Below, in pieces: positions 30,549 to 38,435 of a stretch of 47,942 nt of DNA. The DNA comes from Pseudomonas sp. S31. Lineage in GTDB: Bacteria; Pseudomonadota; Gammaproteobacteria; Pseudomonadales; Pseudomonadaceae. The first letter of the stretch is position 1. Every line of letters begins with the position of its first letter. Position numbers and translations under genes: made by a program. The stretch covers positions 1 to 47,942 of the forward strand of contig NZ_JACVVE010000043.1 of assembly GCF_016648105.1 (NCBI RefSeq), read 5' to 3'. The notes under the pieces are model-generated. The model did no database searches and was not told where the DNA came from. It saw nothing but the letters and a program-made list of their open reading frames with translations.

Positions 30549-32477
30549 TTACTGCTTGTTGTTGTCCTTCACTTCCTCGAACTCGGCGTCAACCACGTCG
30601 TCGTGCTTGGCTTCCGGCTCGGCCTGCTGCTGGGCGCCGCCCTGAGGCTGCTCACCCTGCTGCTCGGCGTACATCTTCTGAGCAACCGGCGCGGAGACCT
30701 TGGACAGCTCCTCGACCTTGGCGTCGATGGCCGCCTTGTCGTCGCCTTTGACAGCGGCTTCCAGGGCAACCACGGCAGCCTCGATGGCGGTTTTCTCTTC
30801 AGCGCTGACCTTGTCACCCGCGTCAGCGACCATCTTGCGGGTCGAGTGCACCAGCGCGTCACCCTGGTTACGGGCAGCGGCCAGCTCTTCGAACTTGCGG
30901 TCTTCCTCGGCGTTGGCCTCGGCGTCACGCACCATGCGCTCGATTTCTTCGTCCGACAGGCCGGAGTTGGCCTTGATCACGATCGACTGCGACTTGCCGG
31001 TGGCCTTGTCTTTGGCGCTGACGTGCAGGATGCCGTTGGCGTCGATGTCGAAGGTCACTTCGATCTGCGGTACGCCGCGTGGCGCTGGCGGGATGTCGGC
31101 CAGGTCGAACTTGCCCAGCGACTTGTTCTGCGCAGCCTGCTTGCGCTCGCCCTGCAGCACGTGAATGGTCACAGCGCCCTGGTTGTCGTCGGCGGTCGAG
31201 AACACCTGCGACTTCTTGGTCGGGATGGTGGTGTTCTTCTCGATCAGCGGGGTCATCACGCCGCCCATGGTTTCGATACCCAGGGTCAGCGGGCTGACGT
31301 CCAGCAGCAGCACGTCCTTCACGTCACCAGCCAGTACGGCGCCCTGGATGGCAGCACCCATGGCAACGGCTTCGTCCGGGTTGACGTCCTTGCGCGCTTC
31401 CTTGCCGAAGAAGTCGGCAACGGTTTTCTGCACCAGCGGCATGCGGGTCTGGCCGCCGACCAGGATCACGTCGTCGATCTTGCTGGCGTCGATGCCGGCG
31501 TCTTTCAGAGCGATACGGCAAGGCTCGATGGTGCGCTGCACCAGGCCTTCGACCAGCGACTCCAGCTTGGCGCGGGAGATCTTCACGTTCAGGTGCTTCG
31601 GACCGGTCGCATCTGCAGTGATGTACGGCAGGTTGACGTCGGTCGACTGAGCGGAGGACAGCTCGATCTTGGCTTTTTCAGCGGCTTCTTTCAGACGCTG
31701 CATGGCCAGAGGGTCGCCCTTCAGGTTCATGCCGGATTCTTTCTTGAATTCCTCGACCAGGTAGTCGATCAGCAGCATGTCGAAGTCTTCGCCACCCAGG
31801 AAGGTGTCACCGTTGGTGGCCAGTACTTCGAACTGGTGCTCGCCATCGACTTCGGCGATTTCGATGACCGAAACGTCGAAGGTACCACCACCGAGGTCAT
31901 AGACGATCACGGTGTGGTCGCCCTTGGCCTTGTCCATGCCGTAGGCCAGCGCAGCGGCGGTCGGTTCGTTGATGATGCGCTTGACGTCCAGGCCGGCGAT
32001 GCGACCGGCATCCTTGGTGGCCTGGCGCTGGCTGTCGTTGAAGTAGGCCGGAACGGTGATGACCGCTTCAGTGACAGGTTCGCCGAGGTAGTCTTCGGCG
32101 GTTTTCTTCATTTTTTTCAGGACTTCGGCGCTGATTTGCGGCGGAGCCATTTTCTGGCCGTTGACTTCGACCCAGGCGTCACCGTTGTCGGCCTTGGAGA
32201 TCTTGTACGGAACCAGTTGGATGTCTTTCTGCACGACCTGCTCTTCGAAGCGGCGGCCGATCAGGCGCTTCACCGCGAACAGGGTGTTGTGCGGGTTGGT
32301 GACGGCCTGGCGCTTGGCCGACTGGCCAACCAGGATTTCGCCGTCGTTGGCGTAGGCCACGATCGAAGGCGTGGTACGTGCGCCTTCGGCGTTCTCGATG
32401 ACCTTGACGTTACCGTTTTCCAGGATGGAGACGCACGAGTTGGTGGTCCCCAGGTCGATACCGATGATTTTACCCAT
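30549..32477 (-). CDS. dnaK: Chaperone DnaK (Hsp70)
   Basis: A 642-residue ATP-driven chaperone. The ATPase domain starts MGKIIGIDLGTTNSCV and contains VYDLGGGTFDVS and VGGQTRMP. The peptide-binding domain follows from about 385 (LLLDVSPLTLGIET), and the C-terminus ends in the acidic EEVKDNN-type tail. Length is standard. It has a good ribosome site (GGGAG) and its own sigma-32 promoter overlapping the grpE stop. GrpE and DnaJ, its partners, flank it. Confidence 0.99.
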   Translation of the reverse strand: MGKIIGIDLGTTNSCVSILENGNVKVIENAEGARTTPSIVAYANDGEILVGQSAKRQAVTNPHNTLFAVKRLIGRRFEEQVVQKDIQLVPYKISKADNGDAWVEVNGQKMAPPQISAEVLKKMKKTAEDYLGEPVTEAVITVPAYFNDSQRQATKDAGRIAGLDVKRIINEPTAAALAYGMDKAKGDHTVIVYDLGGGTFDVSVIEIAEVDGEHQFEVLATNGDTFLGGEDFDMLLIDYLVEEFKKESGMNLKGDPLAMQRLKEAAEKAKIELSSAQSTDVNLPYITADATGPKHLNVKISRAKLESLVEGLVQRTIEPCRIALKDAGIDASKIDDVILVGGQTRMPLVQKTVADFFGKEARKDVNPDEAVAMGAAIQGAVLAGDVKDVLLLDVSPLTLGIETMGGVMTPLIEKNTTIPTKKSQVFSTADDNQGAVTIHVLQGERKQAAQNKSLGKFDLADIPPAPRGVPQIEVTFDIDANGILHVSAKDKATGKSQSIVIKANSGLSDEEIERMVRDAEANAEEDRKFEELAAARNQGDALVHSTRKMVADAGDKVSAEEKTAIEAAVVALEAAVKGDDKAAIDAKVEELSKVSAPVAQKMYAEQQGEQPQGGAQQQAEPEAKHDDVVDAEFEEVKDNNKQ

Positions 32478-32555
32478 GTTGAATCTCCCGAAACTTGAAT
32501 TTGGCGGCAGCTGCTAGTTTGGGCAACTGCGGTAATACTTGAGCGCTTGACACCT

Positions 32556-32583
32556 AGATGGGGATGCCCCGGTGGATTTCAAG
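32556..32583 (-). promoter_or_regulatory. Sigma-32 heat-shock promoter of dnaK
   Basis: CTTGAAA-N13-CCCCATCT on the minus strand matches the sigma-32 consensus. The -35 overlaps the grpE stop codon (GCT TGA). Confidence 0.85.
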
Positions 32584-33133
32584 CCTTCTCGTCGATCGAA
32601 GGTTGCGCGGCGCTTGGCGCCTTGCTGACCACCACCATGGCAGGGCGCAGCAGGCGGCCGTTGAGCAGGTAGCCCTTCTGGAACACGTTGAGCACGCTGT
32701 TGGGCTCGGCCTCGGCGCTTTCCTGCATGGCCATCGCCTGGTGGTGCTCGGCGTTGAACGGTTGGCCGTGCGGGTCGATGGCCTCGAGGTTGTAGCGCTT
32801 GAGGGTGTCCTGGAACATCTTCAGGGTCAGCTCGACGCCTTCGCGGATCTTCTTGACCTGTTCGTCCTCGGTATTGGAATGCGCCAGGGCCAGTTCCAGA
32901 CTGTCGATCACCGGCAGCAGGTCGCCAGCGAATTTCTCGAGGGCGAACTTGTGGGCTTTCTCGACATCCTGCTCGGCGCGGCGGCGGATGTTCTGCATGT
33001 CGGCAACCGCACGCAGGGACTGGTCCTTGGCCGCGGCCAGCTGCTCCTCGAGCTCCTGAATGCGGGCATCACGGGTGTCTGCGCCAGCTTCTTCGGCGTT
33101 AAGGTTCTTCTCATCCAGCTGTTCGTCAGCCAT
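32579..33133 (-). CDS. grpE: Nucleotide exchange factor GrpE
   Basis: A 184-residue thermosensing dimer that releases ADP from DnaK. It has an N-terminal long coiled coil (about 20-85, ELEEQLAAAKDQSLRAVAD) and a C-terminal beta wing (FNAEHHQAMAM...VFQKGYLLNGRLLRPAMVVV). The ATG at 33133 has AAGGAG 8 nt upstream; the longer frame upstream is non-coding. It is transcribed from a sigma-32 promoter at 33191-33218. Confidence 0.97.
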   Translation of the reverse strand: MADEQLDEKNLNAEEAGADTRDARIQELEEQLAAAKDQSLRAVADMQNIRRRAEQDVEKAHKFALEKFAGDLLPVIDSLELALAHSNTEDEQVKKIREGVELTLKMFQDTLKRYNLEAIDPHGQPFNAEHHQAMAMQESAEAEPNSVLNVFQKGYLLNGRLLRPAMVVVSKAPSAAQPSIDEKA

Positions 33134-33190
33134 TGGGTTTCTCCTTCGCGATTTCTGTAGTGCGAGCCAAGCTCGTCGTGTCTGCCGGCT

Positions 33191-33218
33191 ATATGGGGTC
33201 GGAAAAACCAGGTTCAAG
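33191..33218 (-). promoter_or_regulatory. Sigma-32 heat-shock promoter of grpE
   Basis: CTTGAAC-N13-CCCCATAT on the minus strand lies about 58 nt before the grpE ATG. It is an almost perfect sigma-32 promoter. Confidence 0.9.
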
Positions 33219-33262
33219 GGCTGACTGTCCGTCGAACACCCCCGGGAATCTCCGAACGGGTC

Positions 33263-33299
33263 TTGGCAGAGCCGAAAAAACTACTGTATAAATAACCAG
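33263..33299 (+). promoter_or_regulatory. recN promoter with LexA box
   Basis: TTGGCA (33263-33268), an 18-nt spacer and TATAAA (33287-33292) form a sigma-70 promoter. CTGTATAAATAACCAG (33284-33299) fits the LexA SOS box and covers the -10. Confidence 0.85.
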
Positions 33300-33323
33300 A
33301 CATGACCTTCGGGAGTCGCCCTC

Positions 33324-34997
33324 ATGCTGGTGCACCTGTCCATCCACAACTACGCCATCGTCGAACACCTCGACCTCGAGCTCGCCCGCGGCATGTCCGT
33401 CATCACCGGCGAGACCGGCGCGGGCAAGTCGATCATGCTCGACGCCCTCGGCCTTGCCCTTGGCGACCGCGCCGACAGTGGCGTGGTGCGCCCCGGCGCG
33501 GACAAGGCGGACATCCTCGCCACCTTCGACCTGGTCGACATCCCCGAGGCAGGCACCTGGCTGGCCGAACGCGACCTGGCCAACGACGGCTTGTGCATCC
33601 TGCGCCGGGTGATCACCGCAGAAGGCCGCAGCCGCGGCTATATCAATGGCACCCCCTGCCCGCTGGGCGACCTCAAGGCGCTGGGAGAGCTGCTGATCGA
33701 CATCCACAGCCAGCACGAACATCAGTCGCTGCTCAAGACCGACACCCATCGCCGCCTGGTGGACGAGTACGCCGGCGCCATCGACCTGGCGCGGCAGGTG
33801 CAACTGGCCGCCAAGCGCTGGAACCAGACACGCCTGGAGCTCGAGCGGCTGACCAACTCCGGCGACGAGCAACGCGCCCGCCATCAGCTGCTCAGCTATC
33901 AGCTCGAAGAACTGGACAACCTGGGCCTTGGCGAAAACGAGCTGGAGCAGCTGGAGCAGGAGCACAAGAACCTGACCAACGCCGAGGCGCTGTTCGGTAT
34001 CTGTCGCCAAGTCATCGACCAGTGCAGCGAAAGCGACTCGGGCAACGTGCTCAGCGCCCTCACCTCCAGCCTCAACCGCCTGGGCGCCGCCGCCAACTCG
34101 CCCAAGGCGCTGGGCGAAGCAGCCAACATGATTGCCAGCGCGCAGATCCAGGTCGAGGAAGCGGTGGGCGAGCTCAACCGTTTCCTCGACAACTTCGATG
34201 CCGACCCCATGCGCCTGCAGGCCCTGGAAGAGCGCCTCGACACCATCTATACCCTCGCGCGCAAACATCGCGTGCACCCCACCGAGTTGCCGCACCTGCA
34301 GCAGCAGCTGATGGATGAGCTCGAAGGCCTCAATGCCAGTGACGAGGCACTGGAGCGGCTGGCCGAGGAACAGGCCGCGTTCGCCCAGCACTACCAGGCC
34401 AAGGCCAGCGAACTGAGCGCCCTGCGCCAGCAGGCGGCTCGCCAGCTGGCCGTCGCCGTGGAGCAGGAAGTCCAGCGCCTGGGCATGCCGGGCGGGCGCT
34501 TCTGCATCGAGCTCACCCCCAACCAGGGTGACGAGCTGTCACCCCATGGCCTGGAGCAGATCGAGCTGTTGGTCAGCGCCAACCCCGGGCAACCCCTCAA
34601 GGGTCTGGCCAAAGTCGCGTCGGGCGGCGAGCTTTCGCGCATCAGCCTGGCGATCCAGGTGATTACCGCGCAGACCTCGCGCATTCCGACGCTGGTATTC
34701 GACGAGGTAGACGTGGGAATCGGTGGGCCGACCGCAGAAATCGTCGGCCAACTGCTGCGCCGCCTGGGCGAACGCGGCCAGGTACTGACCGTGACCCACT
34801 TGCCGCAGGTGGCCGCGCAAGGGCATCACCACCTGTTCGTGCACAAGGTCCGCAACAGCGACACCACCCACACCGCCGTGGCCAGCCTGGGTAAACGCGA
34901 GCGGGTCGAGGAAGTGGCGAGAATGCTGGGTGGCATCGACCTGACCAAGGAATCCCTGGCCCATGCGCGCAAGATGGTGGTATCGGGCAAGGCTTAG
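33324..34997 (+). CDS. recN: DNA repair protein RecN
   Basis: A 557-residue SMC-like ATPase for double-strand break repair. The Walker A GETGAGKS ends at Ser36. A long central coiled coil spans about 160-370, and the C-terminal signature KVASGGELSRISLAIQVI and Walker B LVFDEVDVGIGG follow. GGGAG precedes the ATG by 8 nt. A LexA box covers the promoter, so SOS induction is expected, as in E. coli. A bidirectional terminator separates it from the convergent fur. Confidence 0.98.
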   Translation: MLVHLSIHNYAIVEHLDLELARGMSVITGETGAGKSIMLDALGLALGDRADSGVVRPGADKADILATFDLVDIPEAGTWLAERDLANDGLCILRRVITAEGRSRGYINGTPCPLGDLKALGELLIDIHSQHEHQSLLKTDTHRRLVDEYAGAIDLARQVQLAAKRWNQTRLELERLTNSGDEQRARHQLLSYQLEELDNLGLGENELEQLEQEHKNLTNAEALFGICRQVIDQCSESDSGNVLSALTSSLNRLGAAANSPKALGEAANMIASAQIQVEEAVGELNRFLDNFDADPMRLQALEERLDTIYTLARKHRVHPTELPHLQQQLMDELEGLNASDEALERLAEEQAAFAQHYQAKASELSALRQQAARQLAVAVEQEVQRLGMPGGRFCIELTPNQGDELSPHGLEQIELLVSANPGQPLKGLAKVASGGELSRISLAIQVITAQTSRIPTLVFDEVDVGIGGPTAEIVGQLLRRLGERGQVLTVTHLPQVAAQGHHHLFVHKVRNSDTTHTAVASLGKRERVEEVARMLGGIDLTKESLAHARKMVVSGKA

Positions 34998-35029
34998 GCG
35001 CCATCCTGAAACCATCCCCCAGAAAGTAC

Positions 35030-35053
35030 AAAGGCGACCAAATGGTCGCCTTT
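35030..35053. terminator. Bidirectional terminator between recN and fur
   Basis: AAAGGCGACC-AAAT-GGTCGCCTTT is a perfect 10-bp stem whose arms end in T or A runs. It sits between convergent genes. Confidence 0.8.
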
Positions 35054-35076
35054 GTCATTCCTAACGAATTAAATCG

Positions 35077-35493
35077 TTACTTTTTCTTACGCACATACAG
35101 AACCAGGTTATGGTCCACGAGCTCGTAGCCATGCTCGGCCACGATCTCTTTCTGGCGACGCTCGATGGCTTCGTCCGTGAACTCGATGACTTCGCTGGTC
35201 TCCACATTGACCATATGATCGTGGTGGCCGTTATCAGCCAGCTCGAACACCGCATGACCGCCGTCGAAATTGTGGCGTACCACCAGGCCAGCTGCTTCGA
35301 ACTGGGTCAGTACACGATAGACGGTTGCCAGACCGACGTCCTCGCCAGCCTCCATCAGCGCCTTGTAGACGTCTTCCGCGCTCATGTGACGTTGCGCGTT
35401 ACGTTGCTCGGTAGAATCGAGCATCTGAAGGATCTTGACTCGAGGCAGGGTTACCTTGAGACCGGCTTTGCGCAATTCGCTATTTTCAACCAT
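35077..35493 (-). CDS. fur: Ferric uptake regulator Fur
   Basis: A 138-residue iron-responsive repressor. The winged helix is in the N-terminal half (KVTLPRVKILQML, then LATVYRVLTQFEAAGLV). The metal region includes HNFDGGHAVFELADNGHHDHM, and the protein ends in VRKKK. Compared with the Fur proteins I know (E. coli and P. aeruginosa), residues 32-35 (NAQR) are an insertion in the loop before HMSAEDVY. The ATG at 35493 gives the standard start MVENSELRKAG. It is divergent from bamE, with a 97-nt shared promoter region. Confidence 0.96.
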   Translation of the reverse strand: MVENSELRKAGLKVTLPRVKILQMLDSTEQRNAQRHMSAEDVYKALMEAGEDVGLATVYRVLTQFEAAGLVVRHNFDGGHAVFELADNGHHDHMVNVETSEVIEFTDEAIERRQKEIVAEHGYELVDHNLVLYVRKKK

Positions 35494-35512
35494 GGTCAGC
35501 TTTCTCGCCGAT

Positions 35513-35546
35513 GCTGCTTCGCAGCTTCTCTTAATACGGGTATGAT
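35513..35546. promoter_or_regulatory. Shared fur/bamE promoter region
   Basis: For bamE, TTCGCA (35518-35523), 17 nt and TATGAT (35541-35546) fit a sigma-70 promoter. On the other strand a TCATAC -10 for fur overlaps the same bases. The hairpin GCTGC-TTC-GCAGC (35513-35525) lies in the fur leader. Tentative. Confidence 0.35.
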
Positions 35547-35590
35547 CGGTGTTTACGTTGTCCAGCCAAGATAGTGGAAGTCGCCCACCG

Positions 35591-36130
35591 ATGCAAAACA
35601 CCAAGCTCTTGCTAACCAGCCTCACCCTCGTGGGACTGCTCGCACTCGCCGGTTGCTCGTTTCCCGGGGTTTACAAAATCGACATCCAGCAGGGCAATGT
35701 CGTCACGCAAGATATGATAGACCAATTACGCCCCGGAATGACCCGACGGCAAGTAAGGTTTATCATGGGCAACCCCCTCCTGCAGGACACCTTCAACACC
35801 AATCGGTGGGACTACCTGTACAGCCTGCAGCCAGGCGGCGGCAAACGCCAGCAGGAGCGCATGAGCGTGTTCTTCAACGACAGCGACCAGTTGGTCAGTC
35901 TGTCGGGCGACTTCATGCCGGGCGTGAGCCGCGACCAGGAAATCCTCGGCAACAGCGGCGATACCACCGTCAACCCGGCCAGCGAAGGCCAGGCGCCAGC
36001 CCAGTCGGAACAGCCGCAGGAAAAACCCGCCAAGCCAGGCTCGACCGAAGAGTCGATCCAGCGCGAGATCGATACCATCGAAACTACCCCGGTACCGACT
36101 CCGGCGCCGCTGGAAACCTCGCCGCAGTAA
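35591..36130 (+). CDS. bamE: Outer-membrane lipoprotein BamE (OmlA/SmpA)
   Basis: A 179-residue lipoprotein of the BAM outer-membrane assembly complex. The signal peptide ends in the lipobox LALAGC, with Cys22 as the lipidated residue. The SmpA/OmlA domain follows (VYKIDIQQGNVV, LRPGMTRRQVRFIMGNP, WDYLYSL). The C-terminal 55 residues are a Pro/Glu/Thr-rich tail beyond the core domain. Divergent from fur, as in other Pseudomonas. A terminator lies 16 nt after the stop. Confidence 0.96.
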   Translation: MQNTKLLLTSLTLVGLLALAGCSFPGVYKIDIQQGNVVTQDMIDQLRPGMTRRQVRFIMGNPLLQDTFNTNRWDYLYSLQPGGGKRQQERMSVFFNDSDQLVSLSGDFMPGVSRDQEILGNSGDTTVNPASEGQAPAQSEQPQEKPAKPGSTEESIQREIDTIETTPVPTPAPLETSPQ

Positions 36131-36145
36131 TTGCAGGCGCAGACG

Positions 36146-36175
36146 AAAAAGCCCGGACCATGGTCCGGGCTTTTT
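36146..36175. terminator. Bidirectional terminator between bamE and ratA
   Basis: AAAAAGCCCGGACCA pairs with TGGTCCGGGCTTTTT: a perfect 15-bp palindrome with T runs on both strands. Confidence 0.9.
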
Positions 36176-36208
36176 ATTGGCGCCCGTATTTAGCGCCTCG
36201 CTGATGCC

Positions 36209-36643
36209 TCAGCCGTGCAACTGCTTGGCACGCTGACAGAACGCATCCACCAGGGTGTTGGCCGCCTGATTGAACAATGGGCCAAGGGTTGCGCGCACCA
36301 GCGAACCGGCATAATCGAAAGACAGGTCGAGGCTGATCTTGCAGGCCTTTTCGCCCAATGCCTTGAACGTCCAGACCCCGTGCAACTGGGTAAACGGCCC
36401 TTCTTCAAGGTCCATCACGATCGACTGCCCCGGCACCAGCACGTTGCGCGTGACGAATTGCTGGCTCATGCCGCCCTTGGCCACTTCGAGCCTGGCGCGC
36501 ATGTGCGTGTCGCTGGCCTCGATCACCGTCGAGTCCGAGCACCAGGGCAGAAACTGCGGGTAGCTGGCCACATCGTTGACCAGATCGTAAAGCGCCTGGG
36601 CGGGGTACGGCAGCAGGGCGGAGCGTTGAATATGGGTAGTCAT
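36209..36643 (-). CDS. ratA: RatA/CoQ10-family START-like protein
   Basis: A 144-residue SRPBCC-fold protein. It has LPYPAQALYDLVNDVASYPQFLPWC at the N-terminus and AFCQRAKQLHG at the end, matching the RatA/YfjG family. Family members bind lipids or coenzyme Q; RatA was reported as a ribosome-association inhibitor in E. coli. The longer frame to 37300 is a shadow of smpB. The ATG at 36643 has a weak ribosome site. It is divergent from smpB, an order typical of gammaproteobacteria. Confidence 0.93.
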   Translation of the reverse strand: MTTHIQRSALLPYPAQALYDLVNDVASYPQFLPWCSDSTVIEASDTHMRARLEVAKGGMSQQFVTRNVLVPGQSIVMDLEEGPFTQLHGVWTFKALGEKACKISLDLSFDYAGSLVRATLGPLFNQAANTLVDAFCQRAKQLHG

Positions 36644-36790
36644 CCAGGCATCACTTCCAAGGCTGGGTGGCGGCGCTTCGCAGCGTGCCGAAAACAGGTT
36701 CTGTGCATGTGACAGGCTTTGTATTGTCCGGTATTCATTGCAGTGGCTCAAGCACACCGAAATCCCATAGCCGACGACGCGCCGACTGCC

Positions 36791-36796
36791 TATAAT
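36791..36796 (+). promoter_or_regulatory. -10 element TATAAT 9 nt before the smpB ATG
   Basis: A perfect TATAAT is followed by only 9 nt before the smpB start codon. The predicted transcript would have 0-4 leader bases. No clear -35 is present. Confidence 0.5.
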
Positions 36797-36805
36797 GCGG
36801 CCCCT

Positions 36806-37288
36806 ATGGCTAAGCAAAAGAAACATCCGACCGGGACCATCGCGCAAAACAAAAAAGCGCGACACGATTACTTCATCGAACACAAGTTCGAGGCCGGGCT
36901 GGTCCTGTCCGGTTGGGAAGTAAAAAGCCTGCGGGCCGGCAAGGCGCACCTGACCGACAGCTACGTGCTGCTCAAGGATGGCGAAGCCTGGCTGTTCGGC
37001 AGCCATATCACCCCGCTGACCACCGCCAGCACCCACGTGATCGCCGACCCGATCCGCACGCGCAAGCTGCTGCTGAACAAGCGCGAGCTCGAGCGCCTGG
37101 AAGCAGCCGTGGCGCAGAAGGGCTACACCTGCGTAGCGCTGGGGCTGTACTGGAGCAAGCACCTGATCAAGTGCGAAATCGCGCTTGGCAAGGGCAAGAA
37201 GGAGTTCGACAAGCGCGATGTGGTGCGCGAACGCGACTCCAACCGCGAGCTGCAGCGTGCGGTGCGGAACAAGGGCAAGGAAGACTGA
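36806..37288 (+). CDS. smpB: SsrA-binding protein SmpB
   Basis: A 160-residue protein that binds tmRNA and brings it to stalled ribosomes. It has the OB-fold core (ARHDYFIEHKFEAGLVLSGWEVKSLRAGKA, shown in part) and the basic C-terminal tail (ELQRAVRNKGKED), which is disordered and becomes helical in the ribosome. No Shine-Dalgarno is visible, and a perfect -10 lies 9 nt upstream. Its partner ssrA is 8.7 kb away in this window. A REP pair follows the stop. Confidence 0.97.
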   Translation: MAKQKKHPTGTIAQNKKARHDYFIEHKFEAGLVLSGWEVKSLRAGKAHLTDSYVLLKDGEAWLFGSHITPLTTASTHVIADPIRTRKLLLNKRELERLEAAVAQKGYTCVALGLYWSKHLIKCEIALGKGKKEFDKRDVVRERDSNRELQRAVRNKGKED

Positions 37289-37304
37289 GCCTTGCCTCAT
37301 CCGT

Positions 37305-37404
37305 GTTGGCTTCTTCGCGGGTAAACCCGCTCCTACAGAGATCTCACCTCCTTCAAGTTCGGTGAAGATCCTGTAGGAGCGGGTTTACCCGCGAAGAAGC
37401 CAAC
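37305..37404. repeat. REP inverted pair
   Basis: Perfect 34-bp inverted arms at 37305-37338 and 37371-37404 with the core GCGGGTAAACCCGC. Between convergent smpB and lldR; no other terminator is seen here. Confidence 0.92.
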
Positions 37405-37411
37405 GCAGACC

Positions 37412-38179
37412 TCAGCGCCCGCTGCGCCGCTCTGCCCGCGCCACCCGCTGCGCCTCGTCCTGCGCTTCTTCCAGCACTTCCTGCACATACAGAATGTGCC
37501 GGCTCGACACCTCCCGCGCCTCGTCCGCCCTGCCCTCGACAATGGCCTGATACAACTCGCGGTGCTGGCTGATCAACATGTCCCGGGTTTCAGCCCGCTG
37601 CTTGTACATGCCGCCAATGTTGGTGACCACGTTGCGCTTGAGCAGGTCGAACAGCCCGCGGATGGTGTGCAGCAATACGGCGTTGTGGCTGGCTTCGGCA
37701 ATCGCCAGGTGAAAACGCGCATCGGCCGCGCCCTCCTCTGCCCGGGTGACTTCGTCGACTCGGGCGTAGCAGTCCTGCAAGGTATCGAAAGCCGCCTTCA
37801 GGCGTAGCCGATCCGGCTCGGTGGCACGCTGGGCCGCATAATACGCGCAGGACGCCTCCAGCGTATGACGGAACTCCAGCAGGTCGCGCTGGGCATCCGC
37901 ACTATGCTCCAGCAGTTGCAGCAGCGGGTCGCTGAACGTCGCACCCAGCGATTCGGCGACGAAATTGCCGCCGCCCTGGCGGCTGACCAGCAACCCCTTC
38001 GCCACCAGCTTCTGGATCGCCTCGCGCAGCGATGGGCGCGACACGCCGAACTGCTCGGCAAGGGCGCGCTCGGCCGGCAGACGCTGCCCTGAGGTCAGCG
38101 TGCCTTCCAGAATCATCCCTTCCAACCGATCGACGATATCGTCGGACAGGCGCCGTTGGCGGACCTGATCAAAAACCAT
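37412..38179 (-). CDS. lldR: FadR-type GntR regulator, probable LldR
   Basis: A 255-residue DNA-binding repressor of the FadR subfamily. The winged helix-turn-helix is at about 10-75 (LPAERALAEQFGVSRPSLREAIQKL), followed by an all-helical FCD effector domain (about 95-235) with metal-ligand histidines. I chose the ATG at 38179, with GGAGAG 6 nt upstream. It is divergent from lldP, and a perfect palindrome of LldR/PdhR type lies in the shared 256-bp region. Lactate as effector is inferred from the neighbours. Confidence 0.88.
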   Translation of the reverse strand: MVFDQVRQRRLSDDIVDRLEGMILEGTLTSGQRLPAERALAEQFGVSRPSLREAIQKLVAKGLLVSRQGGGNFVAESLGATFSDPLLQLLEHSADAQRDLLEFRHTLEASCAYYAAQRATEPDRLRLKAAFDTLQDCYARVDEVTRAEEGAADARFHLAIAEASHNAVLLHTIRGLFDLLKRNVVTNIGGMYKQRAETRDMLISQHRELYQAIVEGRADEAREVSSRHILYVQEVLEEAQDEAQRVARAERRSGR

Positions 38180-38370
38180 CACATGCTCTCCACAGACCCC
38201 GGCTGAATTCGGGGGCGGCTATTCTCACCGATACGCGCCGTGCCAGCACCCATCAGTTGAGGTTTTTTGCAGCTGTTCAGCCACCGCTCATCGTCACTCG
38301 ACCAAAGTTTCGCCAAGGACAAATTGACACAGCCATGAGCGCGCTTTTAACCTAGCGGCCAGCCATTGTA

Positions 38371-38387
38371 AATTGGTCTTACCAATT
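38371..38387. promoter_or_regulatory. LldR-type operator
   Basis: AATTGGT-CTT-ACCAATT is a perfect 7-bp inverted repeat with a 3-nt centre. It fits TNGTNNNACNA, known for LldR-type regulators, and the related PdhR box. It lies 49 nt before lldP. Confidence 0.75.
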
Positions 38388-38435
38388 ATCCAATGCCAGT
38401 AGTGCCTGACCAACAACAATTAGGGGCCACCCCAT

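Noticed and set aside
30207..32498. 763-aa open frame antisense to dnaK
   Set aside because: Shadow of dnaK; same artefact of strong GC3 bias.
36209..37300. 363-aa fused frame covering ratA and antisense smpB
   Set aside because: Only the last 144 residues match RatA; the upstream part mirrors smpB and crosses a promoter region.
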